Positions 8,070 to 15,412 of a stretch of 64,000 nucleotides of DNA are shown here, one piece after another. Origin of the DNA: Streptomyces liangshanensis (GTDB taxonomy: Bacteria; Actinomycetota; Actinomycetes; Streptomycetales; Streptomycetaceae); NCBI RefSeq assembly GCF_011694815.1, contig NZ_CP050177.1:3665001-3729000 (forward strand), given 5' to 3'. The notes under the pieces are model-generated. The model searched no databases, had not been told where the DNA came from, and saw only the letters and a list, made by a program, of their open reading frames with translations. Position 1 is the first letter of the stretch. Each line of letters starts with the position of its first letter. A program made the translations under genes and the position numbers.

Positions 8070-8358
8070 TCATGTTCCGGTGACCCGCAACCAGCAGGCG
8101 AGCAGGACGGGTTCGGGACGGTGGAGGCCGTTCGGGTCGATGTCGAACACCTGGAGTGCGCGGAGCATGCGGATGGACGGGAGCGGCTCGTCGCTCGACG
8201 AGTGCCCGGAGGTACCGCCTCAGCCGCGCTTCGTCCGCCGGGTCGCCGGCTCCTGGCCCGATCATCCAGGGAGTGATCAGCGGAGGATCCACATAGGGCC
8301 GCCAGACCTCGTCCGAAGTCCCCTCCGCCAAGGTCCCGTTCTCCCGTGTACTTCGCAT
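8070..8358 (-). pseudogene. Frameshifted small gene of unknown function
   Basis: Two reading frames join into one plausible protein. ATG 8358, preceded by a GGGGGG Shine-Dalgarno-like run, opens MRSTRENGTLAEGTSDEVW, then YVDPPLITPWMIGPGAG and ADEARLRRYLRALVE. Near 8195 the coding character shifts to another frame, reading DEPLPSIRMLRALQVFDID, PNGLHRPEPVLLACWLRVTGT and stop. A terminator hairpin follows at once. The single break suggests a recent mutation, a sequencing error or, less likely, programmed frameshifting. I do not recognise the family. It lies upstream of the acidic micro-gene, same strand, in segment B. Confidence 0.55.
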
Positions 8359-8618
8359 ATGCCCCCCATGCTCACGGCTCGCCGGAGGAAAGAAAAGGGT
8401 TCGACCCCACGAGAACCAGTTGACGGAGGGCCCCGGCGTACGAAGCAACTGCCTGGTCGGTAAACCGGTTTCCTGTCCCTACGGGCCGGCCGCGCCACAA
8501 CGTGCCAGTCGGAGCGGTGTACGGCGGTCTCGAACGGCATGGTCAAGGCGACTCGCCGACGTCCCCGGATTACCGTTTCCACAGGTCAGACAGATCTCAG
8601 CGACCTCGTGCCGGGTGA

Positions 8619-8662
8619 TTCCCAAGCTCGGGGCGCGAGTTCGATTCTCGTCACCCGCTCCA
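8619..8662 (+). repeat. tRNA-Gly 3'-end copy (att scar 3)
   Basis: Matches tRNA-Gly 980-1023 at 42 of 44 positions (CTCGGGGC replaces CTCAGAGC). This is the closest of the three scars to the resident tRNA. Its left flank differs from the flank shared by scars 2 and 4, so this insertion used another element type. Confidence 0.9.
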
Positions 8663-8666
8663 CATA

Positions 8667-8696
8667 AAAGCCCCAGGCCAGCGGCCGGGGGCTTTC
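8667..8696 (+). terminator. Hairpin attached to att scar 3
   Basis: AAAGCCCC-AGGCC, loop AGC, GGCC-GGGGGCTTT followed by CTTGTTGTCC. It has the same layout as the terminator of the resident tRNA but a different sequence. Confidence 0.75.
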
Positions 8697-8699
8697 TTG

Positions 8700-8915
8700 T
8701 TGTCCAGTCCAAGGCGAGGGCCGCGCACCACTTGTGCACGACATCTACCTGCGGCAGGGCGTGGTTGTCGGCAAGTCCGTCGTGCACGTCGATGCGGAAG
8801 AAACGGTCCCGCAGGGATAAGGCCACCGTGATCTTTTGGCCGCGCCGCTGTGCACGATGGCGTTGGTGACCACTTGGACACGACCAACACCGCCTCCGCG
8901 GCGACATGGTCGAGG
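8700..8915 (-). pseudogene. Degenerate HATPase (anti-sigma-like ATP-binding) gene
   Basis: Pieces of a serine-kinase-type ATP-binding regulator are spread over the minus-strand frames. EAVLVVSK runs into VTNAIVHSGA (the N box of GHKL ATPases) and then, after another shift, KITVALSLRDRFFRIDVHDG and ALPQVDVVHKWCAAL. The usual middle segment with the ATP-lid glycine motif is deleted between ALPQV and VVHKW. Intact homologues are the numerous Streptomyces RsbW-like proteins. At least two frameshifts plus the deletion make it inactive. Confidence 0.7.
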
Positions 8916-8959
8916 CCGGGGGGGGAGGTCGCCCGTCCACCCGCGGACGGGCTGCTCCG

Positions 8960-9049
8960 GGGTCCGTCCCCGCGGGCGCGGGGAGCAGAACGAGTAGTGC
9001 CTGGCGAACGACGTTCCCCCGGGTCCATCGCTGTCGGCGTATGGGCGTT
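8960..9049. CRISPR. Orphan type I-E-like CRISPR remnant (repeat, 32-nt spacer, degenerate repeat)
   Basis: A 29-nt unit at 8960-8988 has the internal palindrome CCCCGCGGGCGCGGGG and the GAGCAG 3' end seen in actinobacterial type I-E repeats. Exactly 32 nt later (8989-9020) a second unit opens with GGGTCCATC (9021-9029) and then decays, as the last repeat of an array usually does. The 29/32 periodicity is the type I-E standard. No cas genes occur in the window. A second remnant with the same geometry lies at 19314-19403. Confidence 0.5.
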
Positions 9050-9075
9050 CTAGCTGTGTTGGTGTCTGGCGACTC

Positions 9076-10065
9076 CTATGCGCGACCGTGTGACGCTTGG
9101 TCGGTTGCCGATCCTGAGGTCGTACGTGGCTGGGAGCGGAAGGTGCGGCGGTAGGTGTCCGGGGGGACGCCGAGGCTGCGGTTGAAGTGTCGGCGCAGCG
9201 TCGTGGCGGTGCCCATGCCGGTGGCCGCGGCGATGGTGTCGATGCTCTCGTCGGTCTTCTCCAGCAGTTCCTGGGCGTGGCGGATCCGTTGGGTCAGCAG
9301 CCATTGCAGGGGGGTGGTGCCGGTCGCCGCCTGGAAGTGGCGGCCCAGGTGGCGTGAGCTCATCCGTGCGTGGCGGGCCAGGTCCTCGACGGTCAGTGGC
9401 TGGTCGAGGCGTTCGATGATCCAGGGGAGCAGGGCGGCGAGTGGGTGGTCGTCCTGGGTGGGCACCGGCGCGGTGACGAATTGGGCTTGGCCGCCGGCCC
9501 GGTGCGGTGGTACGACGAGGCGGCGGGCGACGGCGTTGGCGATCGACGAGCCGTGGTCGAGGCGGACGAGATGCAGGCACAGGTCGAGCGCGGCGGCCTT
9601 GCCCGCGGAGGTGAGCACGCTGCCGTTGTCCACGTAGAGGACGTCCGGGTCGACCTCCACGTGGGGGTAGCGGGAGGCCAGGTCGTCGGTGTGTGCCCAA
9701 TGGGTGGTGGCTCGCCGGCCGTTCAGTACGCCTGCGGCGGCCAGCACGAACGCGCCCGTGCACAAGGAGACGACGCGGGCGCCCGCGTCGTGGGCCGCGC
9801 GTACCGCCTCGACCAGTTCGGCGGGCGGGGCCACGTCGACGTCGGCCCAGCCGGGGACGATCACGGTGTCGGCGCCCTGGAGCCGGTCGAGGCCGTGGTC
9901 GGGCTCCAGCCGGAACGGGCCGAACCGCACCGTGTCCGGCCCGCAGACGGAGATGTCGTACCAGGGGACGGTGACTCCGTCCGGGGCGGAGCCGAAGACT
10001 TCATGTGCCACGGACAGTTCGAAGTGCAGCATCCCGTCGGTGACGGCCAGCGCGACAATGGTCAT
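9076..10065 (-). CDS. GlxA-type transcriptional regulator (DJ-1/PfpI plus AraC HTH)
   Basis: A 329-residue regulator. Residues 1-170 form a DJ-1/PfpI-like domain (IVPGWADVDVAPP, then VVSLCTGAFVLAAAGVLNG with the nucleophile-elbow Cys, and TTHWAHTDDLASRYP). Residues 215-320 carry the AraC double HTH (LTVEDLARHARMSSRHLGRHF, then GTTPLQWLLTQRIRHAQELL and the second helix pair ending in GVPPDTYRRTF). ATG 10065 was chosen because the family starts MTIVALA-like; upstream codons have no ribosome binding site. It is divergent from the SDH-like gene at 10168 with 102 bp between, so it probably controls that gene and itself. The inducer is unknown. Confidence 0.92.
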   Translation of the reverse strand: MTIVALAVTDGMLHFELSVAHEVFGSAPDGVTVPWYDISVCGPDTVRFGPFRLEPDHGLDRLQGADTVIVPGWADVDVAPPAELVEAVRAAHDAGARVVSLCTGAFVLAAAGVLNGRRATTHWAHTDDLASRYPHVEVDPDVLYVDNGSVLTSAGKAAALDLCLHLVRLDHGSSIANAVARRLVVPPHRAGGQAQFVTAPVPTQDDHPLAALLPWIIERLDQPLTVEDLARHARMSSRHLGRHFQAATGTTPLQWLLTQRIRHAQELLEKTDESIDTIAAATGMGTATTLRRHFNRSLGVPPDTYRRTFRSQPRTTSGSATDQASHGRA

Positions 10066-10167
10066 GTCCGTAATTGTATGGGAGATGTCGTTCCAGACAC
10101 TCACGGGTGACGCTTCGACCGCGCAAGGATCGTCGCAGTTGACCGGTTCGAGCACAGGAGAGAAGTC

Positions 10168-11199
10168 ATGGCAGCGAGGCAGATGGTGACGGTGTACGGC
10201 GCGTACGGGCACACCGGGCGGTTCGTGGTGGCACACCTGCGCGAGCGCGGATTTCTCCCGGTCCTGTCCGGGCGCGACGCCCACAAGCTGAAGGCGTTAG
10301 CGGATGCGTACCCCGGAGTCGAGGTTCGCCCTGCTTCGGTGGACAACCCGGCGTCGCTCGACCACGCGCTGGCAGGTGCGGCAGCCGTCATCAACTGCGC
10401 GGGCCCCTTCGCCACGACGGCCGCCCCCGTGATCGAGGCGGCCCTGCGGGCCGGGATCCCGTACGTCGATGTCGCGGCCGAGATCGAGGCCAACGCCGAT
10501 ACGTTCGCGCGATTCGCGGACCGTGCCCGCGACGCGGGCACGGCGATCGTCCCCGCGATGGCCTTCTACGGCGGCCTCGGCGACCTGCTGGCCACCGCGG
10601 CGATGGGCGACTGGACCGAGGCGAACGAGGCGCACATCGCGTACGGGCTGAACAACTGGGCCCCCACGGAAGGGACGCGCGCCGCGGGCAAGGTCTCCGC
10701 CGAGCGGCGAAACGGCCGCCGTGTCCGCTTCACGAAGGGGCAGTTGGAGTACCACAACGACGACCTGCCCACCCTGAAGTGGCACTTCCCGGACCCGTTG
10801 GGGCTCCGTACCGTCATCGGCGAGTTCACCATGGCCGACGTCGTCACCATCCCCAGCCACCTGTCCATCCCGGAAGTACGCACCTACATGACGACCGAAG
10901 CGGCCAGGGGTGTGTCGGCCCCGGACACGCCGACTCCCACCGCGGTCGACGAGCACGGGCGGTCCGCACAGACCTTCCTCGTCGACGTCGTCGTGCGCGC
11001 GGACGACACCGAACGGCGTGCCGTGGCCAGGGGCCAGGACATCTATGCCGTCACCGCACCGCTCGCGGTCGAAGCGGTCGACCGCATCCTCACGGGCCGG
11101 ACCAGGACGGTCGGCGTCGCCTCCGCCGGCGAGATGTTCGACGCGCCCGGCTTCCTCCGCGCGCTGTCCTCGCACATCTCGGTGGTACTGCATCCTTAG
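10168..11199 (+). CDS. Saccharopine dehydrogenase-like NAD(P)-binding protein
   Basis: A 343-residue enzyme with an N-terminal Rossmann fold. VYGAYGHTGRFVVAHLRERG near residues 9-28 provides the G-x-x-G-x-x-G dinucleotide loop, LSGRD near 34 the second strand, and INCAGPF near 75 plus YVDVAAE near 99 are family signatures. Members include saccharopine reductases and trans-acting enoyl reductases. The substrate cannot be told from sequence. Start ATG has AGGAGAG 6 nt upstream. It is monocistronic and divergent from the GlxA-type regulator. Together they form the cargo of island segment C, ending about 100 bp before att scar 4. Confidence 0.88.
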   Translation: MAARQMVTVYGAYGHTGRFVVAHLRERGFLPVLSGRDAHKLKALADAYPGVEVRPASVDNPASLDHALAGAAAVINCAGPFATTAAPVIEAALRAGIPYVDVAAEIEANADTFARFADRARDAGTAIVPAMAFYGGLGDLLATAAMGDWTEANEAHIAYGLNNWAPTEGTRAAGKVSAERRNGRRVRFTKGQLEYHNDDLPTLKWHFPDPLGLRTVIGEFTMADVVTIPSHLSIPEVRTYMTTEAARGVSAPDTPTPTAVDEHGRSAQTFLVDVVVRADDTERRAVARGQDIYAVTAPLAVEAVDRILTGRTRTVGVASAGEMFDAPGFLRALSSHISVVLHP

Positions 11200-11301
11200 C
11201 GGGAAGGGCGCCCACACTGCGGTCTGCGTGACCAGCGGGTTTCCTGGCGAGCAGGGGCGGCGTTGAACCAACTGCGACGGGAGCGACGAAGGCACCCGTG
11301 A

Positions 11302-11345
11302 TTCCCGAGCTCGGAGCGCGAGTTCGGATCTCGTCGGCCGCTCCA
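11302..11345 (+). repeat. tRNA-Gly 3'-end copy (att scar 4, right edge of the island)
   Basis: Matches tRNA-Gly 980-1023 at 38 of 44 positions, the most diverged copy. The preceding 18 bp AAGGCACCCGTGATTCCC (11289-11306) are identical to those before scar 2. It probably marks the oldest insertion end and the return to older chromosomal sequence. Confidence 0.85.
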
Positions 11346-11351
11346 CGACTG

Positions 11352-11377
11352 AGGCCCAGGTCGGAGACCTGGGCCTT
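11352..11377 (+). terminator. Hairpin attached to att scar 4
   Basis: AGGCCCAGGTC, loop TGGA-type centre CGGA, GACCTGGGCCT followed by TTCTTGG. It has the same position relative to the tRNA end as the other three hairpins. It also lies downstream of the minus-strand lipoprotein gene and could stop that transcript. Confidence 0.7.
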
Positions 11378-11399
11378 TCTTGGTGTCGGTCCTTGCAGC

Positions 11400-12152
11400 C
11401 TAGGCGAAGGGGTGGGCGGCGGCGTCGGCGGTGGGCTGCCAGGGGGTGACGAGCGGCTTGCTCACCGGGAGGGCTTCGTCCCCGGAGAACCTGAGCACCC
11501 CGGCCTCGTCGGCGTCGTCGGAGACCGAGATGACGAGCGTCTCGAACACCTTGCCCTCGTCGAGGCCGGTGCTCCGCGGCTGCACCGCGAGGTAAGCGGC
11601 GGTGGACCCCTTGAGCTTGATCGATTCGCCGGTCCCCCGATCGACGTCGGCGGCCACGGTGTCGGGGTCGGAGCCGAACATGACCTGCTGGGGCGGGCCT
11701 TGGAGGATGCAGGTCACACCCGGCTTGGCCTTCGCGGTGATCAGGTGGTAACCGCTGCCCTCGGAGAACGTCGCGGCCGTGAAGTTCAGATCGCCGTTGT
11801 CGCACTTCTTGGCGAAGTGGTCCTGCTTGGCGCCGTCGACGTCGTTGTCCTTTCCGGCGTCGGCGCCGCTGCTGTCGCCGTAGTAGTCGTCCTTGGCACC
11901 GTCGACGTCATTGTCCTTACCGGCGTCGGCGCCACTGTTGTCGCCGTAGTAGTCGTCCTTGGCACCATCGACGTCGTTGTCCTTACCGGCTGCCCCGCTC
12001 GCCGTTTCCTTGGCCGTCGGCGATGAGCCGACTATGGCGCCGGTCTCTTCAGGGCCGCACGCGGTGAGCGTGGCGGTGAGGGCCGCAATGGCGACTGCGC
12101 CCATGGCGAGGCGGGTGTAGCGGGAGGAACCTTTGGCGAGGCGCGAAATCAT
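11400..12152 (-). CDS. Secreted lipoprotein with three tandem acidic repeats
   Basis: A 250-residue lipoprotein. The lipobox LTAC places the lipidated Cys at residue 32. Residues 55-120 contain three near-identical copies of a 22-residue unit beginning AGKDNDVDGAKDDYYGD (the last reads KQDHF). The unit is rich in Asp and Asn, so metal binding or a flexible acidic stalk is possible. The C-terminal 140 residues resemble DUF4232-type extracytoplasmic domains (ITAKAKPGVTCIL, SIKLKGSTAAYLAVQP). The start ATG 12152 has GGAG 9 nt upstream. Three 14-bp direct repeats lie just upstream (12170-12211). Confidence 0.85.
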   Translation of the reverse strand: MISRLAKGSSRYTRLAMGAVAIAALTATLTACGPEETGAIVGSSPTAKETASGAAGKDNDVDGAKDDYYGDNSGADAGKDNDVDGAKDDYYGDSSGADAGKDNDVDGAKQDHFAKKCDNGDLNFTAATFSEGSGYHLITAKAKPGVTCILQGPPQQVMFGSDPDTVAADVDRGTGESIKLKGSTAAYLAVQPRSTGLDEGKVFETLVISVSDDADEAGVLRFSGDEALPVSKPLVTPWQPTADAAAHPFA

Positions 12153-12169
12153 CTGTCTACTCCGTCGAG

Positions 12170-12211
12170 TTGTGGGTTGTTTGTTGTGGGTTGTTTGTTG
12201 TGGGTTGTGTG
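12170..12211. repeat. Three tandem 14-bp repeats upstream of the lipoprotein gene
   Basis: TTGTGGGTTGTTTG occurs at 12170-12183 and 12184-12197, and as TTGTGGGTTGTGTG at 12198-12211. The array starts 18 nt upstream of the lipoprotein start codon, in its leader or promoter region. It could be iterated protein-binding sites or a polymerase-slippage repeat. Confidence 0.8.
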
Positions 12212-12298
12212 GTGCGTGTTGACTTGCTGGTGCGACAGGCGGTGGGGGCCACGGACAGCGTGTTCGCGGGGTACGTGCCCGGCGCCGCGTCGTACCCG

Positions 12299-12796
12299 TC
12301 AATCTCGGAGCCCGCGCATCCGGGAGTCGGCCGGGGAGAAGTACTTGTTCGCCGCCGGCTGGAACATCAGCACGACCGCACCGGCGATCAGAGCGACCGG
12401 ACTGACGCTGATGAACAGGTCGTAAACGAGATCAGTCGTGGTCTCTTTGTGGAATTCGCTTGCGTTCATGCTGTTGATCAGGAAGAGCGTGACGAGGGCG
12501 GCGGAGGCGGTGACGAGGCCTCGCGCCCAGTTCCGTCCCTGACGCATCATGAGGACGAGGAAGAGGAAGCAACCGCTGGTGAGGACGAGGAAACCGGCAG
12601 ACATCGCGACTTGTCGAATCGCTTCGCTGTCGCCCATTTCTTCGCGCATTTCATCGAGTCCCGAGGGCGAGAGGAGAAGTGTGTCCCACACCCAGAGGAC
12701 AGCGTCCACGGCAATCGCCGTGAGGAGCAGCAGGAAAGCGGTTCGCACCTCCTTGGGGCGCGTCATGCTCCGGCTTGTTCCTTCATTGGTCGTCAT
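12299..12796 (-). CDS. Four-helix membrane protein of unknown function
   Basis: A 165-residue integral membrane protein with four predicted helices: VRTAFLLLLTAIAVDAVLWV, a second near residues 62-82 (MSAGFLVLTSGCFLFLVLMM), a third (GLVTASAALVTLFLINSM) and a fourth (SVSPVALIAGAVVLMF). The C terminus is YFSPADSRMRG. ATG 12796 has an excellent Shine-Dalgarno (AGAGGAGA). It is likely co-transcribed with the CPBP protease upstream (50 bp gap), which suggests a membrane-associated role with that protein. I do not recognise the family. Confidence 0.8.
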   Translation of the reverse strand: MTTNEGTSRSMTRPKEVRTAFLLLLTAIAVDAVLWVWDTLLLSPSGLDEMREEMGDSEAIRQVAMSAGFLVLTSGCFLFLVLMMRQGRNWARGLVTASAALVTLFLINSMNASEFHKETTTDLVYDLFISVSPVALIAGAVVLMFQPAANKYFSPADSRMRGLRD

Positions 12797-12846
12797 TCTG
12801 GTTCTCCTCTGGTGGAGGGCATCCCTCCCGAAGGCGTACGAAGCGG

Positions 12847-13788
12847 TCAGTGGGGCAGGCTGATCGGGTGCGGCGCGTCGGCCGGGACCTGGTGCGGGTG
12901 AGGGGCCGCCGGAACGGGCGGGGTCGTCCGGCGATCGCGTCGGGTGGCGAGCAGCGTCATCGCGAGACCGACCTGCACCGCGAGGATGAACGCCTGGGTC
13001 ACAGGCGAGTCGACACTCAGGACGGCCATGGTCGTGTTGAAGCCGAGGTGGACCGCGACGGCTGCCGCGACTCCGGCGCGCTCGTAGGCGTAACCGGTCA
13101 GCAGTGCCACGGGGAAGACGCTGAGCGAGAACATCAGGCCGCTCCAACTGAACAGACCGAGTTCGGCCTGGACCGTCCCTTCGATGAAGAACAGCGGCAG
13201 GTGCCAGACCGCCCAGACGCCACCCAGCAGCAGTCCGGCCTGGAGCCGGCTCATGGACGCCCGTAGACGGGGGTACGCGGTGCCGCGCCAGCCGGGTTCC
13301 TCGGCCAGGGGACCGCCGATCAGCATGCTGATGAGGAACGGCGCGATTCCGCCGACGCTCGAGATCAGTTCCTTACCCTCGGTCAGGCTCACCGTGGCGT
13401 CGCCGAGGAAGTCGGCGAGGAGCGCGCCCGCCACCAAGGACGCCGAAGACAGTGCCAGCAAGGGCAGCGCCCAGAACAGGCGTACGCCCTGCCTGAGTTT
13501 GACCGTACGAGCGGGTACGGGCTCCCCGCGGCGGCCACGCCGTACCCGGACCGCGATCGCGCCGAACACCGGGCCGAAGCCACCGAGCAGAAAAGGAAGG
13601 GCGGTGGGGGAACTCGTCGGCGATCCGCCGAGTGCGATCGCGGTCAGCCAGAAGGTCCAGGTCGTCGCGAAGGTGACAGCGAAGAAGAGGCCGAGGCCGC
13701 TTCGCCGGGTCCGAACTCCGCCGTCCTCGGCCTTCCGCGGCGCTTCGCCACTGACGGTGTGTCCGACTCCGCTGTTCTGCTGGAACAT
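12847..13788 (-). CDS. CPBP-family intramembrane metalloprotease (Abi-type)
   Basis: A 313-residue polytopic membrane protein with the CPBP protease motifs. Motif 1 is EEPGWRG (Glu163, Glu164, Arg168), motif 2 is WHLPLFF (His196) and motif 3 is HLGFNTTM (His247, Asn251). These residues form the metal-dependent active site of Rce1-like proteases. In bacteria many members give self-immunity to bacteriocins or have housekeeping membrane roles. The first 25 residues are polar and extend the usual family N terminus, so the true start may be further in. It lies first in a two-gene minus-strand unit with the four-helix protein. Confidence 0.88.
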   Translation of the reverse strand: MFQQNSGVGHTVSGEAPRKAEDGGVRTRRSGLGLFFAVTFATTWTFWLTAIALGGSPTSSPTALPFLLGGFGPVFGAIAVRVRRGRRGEPVPARTVKLRQGVRLFWALPLLALSSASLVAGALLADFLGDATVSLTEGKELISSVGGIAPFLISMLIGGPLAEEPGWRGTAYPRLRASMSRLQAGLLLGGVWAVWHLPLFFIEGTVQAELGLFSWSGLMFSLSVFPVALLTGYAYERAGVAAAVAVHLGFNTTMAVLSVDSPVTQAFILAVQVGLAMTLLATRRDRRTTPPVPAAPHPHQVPADAPHPISLPH

Positions 13789-14377
13789 CTCCGCTGCCCT
13801 CTCCGCTGAGGCGCTCTCTGCGCCATGACCACGACGCTACGCACGGCGAGGGCTCGGAACACTGGGCGCAGGGCCCGGCGTTGAGGTGGTGCTGGGTACA
13901 CCCCTGACGGAGGTACGCACCTCTCCGACGGGGCAGAGGTACGCCCCCCTCTCGGCCTTCTCCGACCGGTCGGGCGGTTCCGGCTCGCTGACTCACGTGT
14001 GTTTCCCGCCCAGTTCACCGACGGTGGCACCCGGCAGCCAGACCCGCCCGTTCCTATCCGCGGCGGGGGCAGGCACGGTGTTTCCGGGGAGTCGATACTC
14101 AGAGCCATGAACGGACAAGCTCAGCTCGGGGACTTCCCGAGGACGCGGTGTTCCCCGACACGTCCCACGGATGTCGCGGTGTGCACCGGACGAGTCCGAG
14201 CGGCCGCACCCACCCAACCCGGCCCGGGCGGAGCACCAGACCGGGCCTGACCTGGCCCGTGACGCACGAGCTCCTGCCGGCGGACCCTGCGCGGCCCCGC
14301 CCCCTTCCACTCCCAGCCAGACCCGTACACACGTCGGTGTGCCACCGCGGCATGCCCGAAACCAGTGAAGGAACACC
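13789..14377. other. Intergenic region without recognisable genes
   Basis: It separates the divergent CPBP gene and the secreted beta-propeller gene. Open frames here are short, Arg/Pro-rich and lack ribosome binding sites. It presumably carries both promoters; I could not pick out reliable -35/-10 elements. Confidence 0.5.
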
Positions 14378-15379
14378 ATGTCCAAGAAGTCGCTCGCCCT
14401 CGCGGCGGCGTCGGCCGTCCTGATCGCGGCCACGGCCGCGGCGCTCAGCCCGGCCTCGGCCTCCGCCTCCGCCTCGGCTACAGCTACGGCTTCGGCCTCG
14501 GCCGTCGCGTCGCCGTCGACCGGCCAACGCGTCTCCGTGCACTTCGACCTGACGAAGGGTCAGACTCCGGAGAACATCGCCCTGGCACCGGACGGCGACG
14601 CGTACGTCACCTTCGCCGCAGGCCGCCAGGTCGCCAAGGTCTCCCGCGACGGCACCACCCGGATCCTGGCCACCCTGCCCGAGCCCGCCGACGGCGGCAT
14701 CCACACCCCGGTGCTGGGCTTCCCGCTGACGGTCGGCATCGTCCGGGCCCAGGACGGCACCCTGTACTTCCTGTACGCCACCGGTACCGCCGACCTGACC
14801 GGCCTGTGGCGCCTGCGCCCCGGCGGCACACCGCAGCGGATCGCCGCGCTCCCCGAGAAGGGCCTCCCCAACGGATTGGCCCTCGACGCACGCACCCGCA
14901 TGCTCTACATCACCGACTCCGTACTCGGCACCATCTGGAGGGTGCCCACCACCGGCGGCACCCCCACCGCCTGGTCCACCGCCCCCGAACTAGCTTCCAC
15001 CGGCTTCCTCGGCGTCAACGGCCTGAAGATCCACCAGGGTGCGGTCTGGGCCACCAACCTCGACAAGGGAACCGTCCTGCGCATCCCCGTGCGCCCGTAC
15101 GGTCGCGCCGGCCGGATCCGTACCGAGGCCACCGGCCTTCAGGGGATCGACGACTTCGCCTTCACCGGCCACGGCGACCAGTTGCTGGCCACGCTCAACG
15201 CCACGAGCGAGGTCGCGCTCGTCCAGCCCGACGGCAGCCACTCCATCGTGCTGACCCCGGCCGACGGTCTGCAGAACCCCACGGCCATCGCCCTGCGCGG
15301 AGACATCGTCCACGTGACGAGCGCCGCCTACCTCACCGCCAAGGACCCCAACCTGCTCCGCGTCCACCTGAAGCGCTGA
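14378..15379 (+). CDS. Secreted SMP-30/gluconolactonase-like beta-propeller
   Basis: A 333-residue secreted protein. The signal peptide (residues 1-28) is followed by an unusual Ala/Ser/Thr-rich linker to about residue 50. The rest shows repeated blades typical of SMP-30/LRE-like or NHL six-bladed propellers: ENIALAPDGDAYVTF, GLPNGLALDARTRMLYITD, FLGVNGLKIHQGAVWATN and PTAIALRGDIVHVTSAAY. Some family members are lactonases; many are only structural or binding proteins. Start ATG has AAGGA 6 nt upstream. A 12-bp stem terminator follows at 15413. Monocistronic. Confidence 0.88.
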   Translation: MSKKSLALAAASAVLIAATAAALSPASASASASATATASASAVASPSTGQRVSVHFDLTKGQTPENIALAPDGDAYVTFAAGRQVAKVSRDGTTRILATLPEPADGGIHTPVLGFPLTVGIVRAQDGTLYFLYATGTADLTGLWRLRPGGTPQRIAALPEKGLPNGLALDARTRMLYITDSVLGTIWRVPTTGGTPTAWSTAPELASTGFLGVNGLKIHQGAVWATNLDKGTVLRIPVRPYGRAGRIRTEATGLQGIDDFAFTGHGDQLLATLNATSEVALVQPDGSHSIVLTPADGLQNPTAIALRGDIVHVTSAAYLTAKDPNLLRVHLKR

Positions 15380-15412
15380 GCACCAGGACAACGCCCCGGC
15401 AGGAAACGCACC

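Larger units (their letters stand above)
1024..11345. mobile_element. Composite genomic island at tRNA-Gly(CCC), three segments separated by att scars
   Basis: Between the intact tRNA-Gly and a last copy of its 3' end (11302-11345) lie two further copies (7251-7294, 8619-8662), so the interval looks like three insertions stacked at one site. Each scar carries the 44 nt from the anticodon loop to CCA plus a terminator-type hairpin. The cargo includes pseudogenes (ISAs1-type transposase, Tpg, an HATPase) and intact genes (GH27, GlxA regulator, SDH-like enzyme). No intact integrase or excisionase was found, so the island is probably no longer mobile. The right boundary is inferred from the last scar. 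Confidence 0.7.

Noticed and set aside
7251..11345. Scars 2-4 as additional tRNA-Gly genes
   Set aside because: Only the 3' half is present in each; no D arm or 5' acceptor strand can be found upstream.
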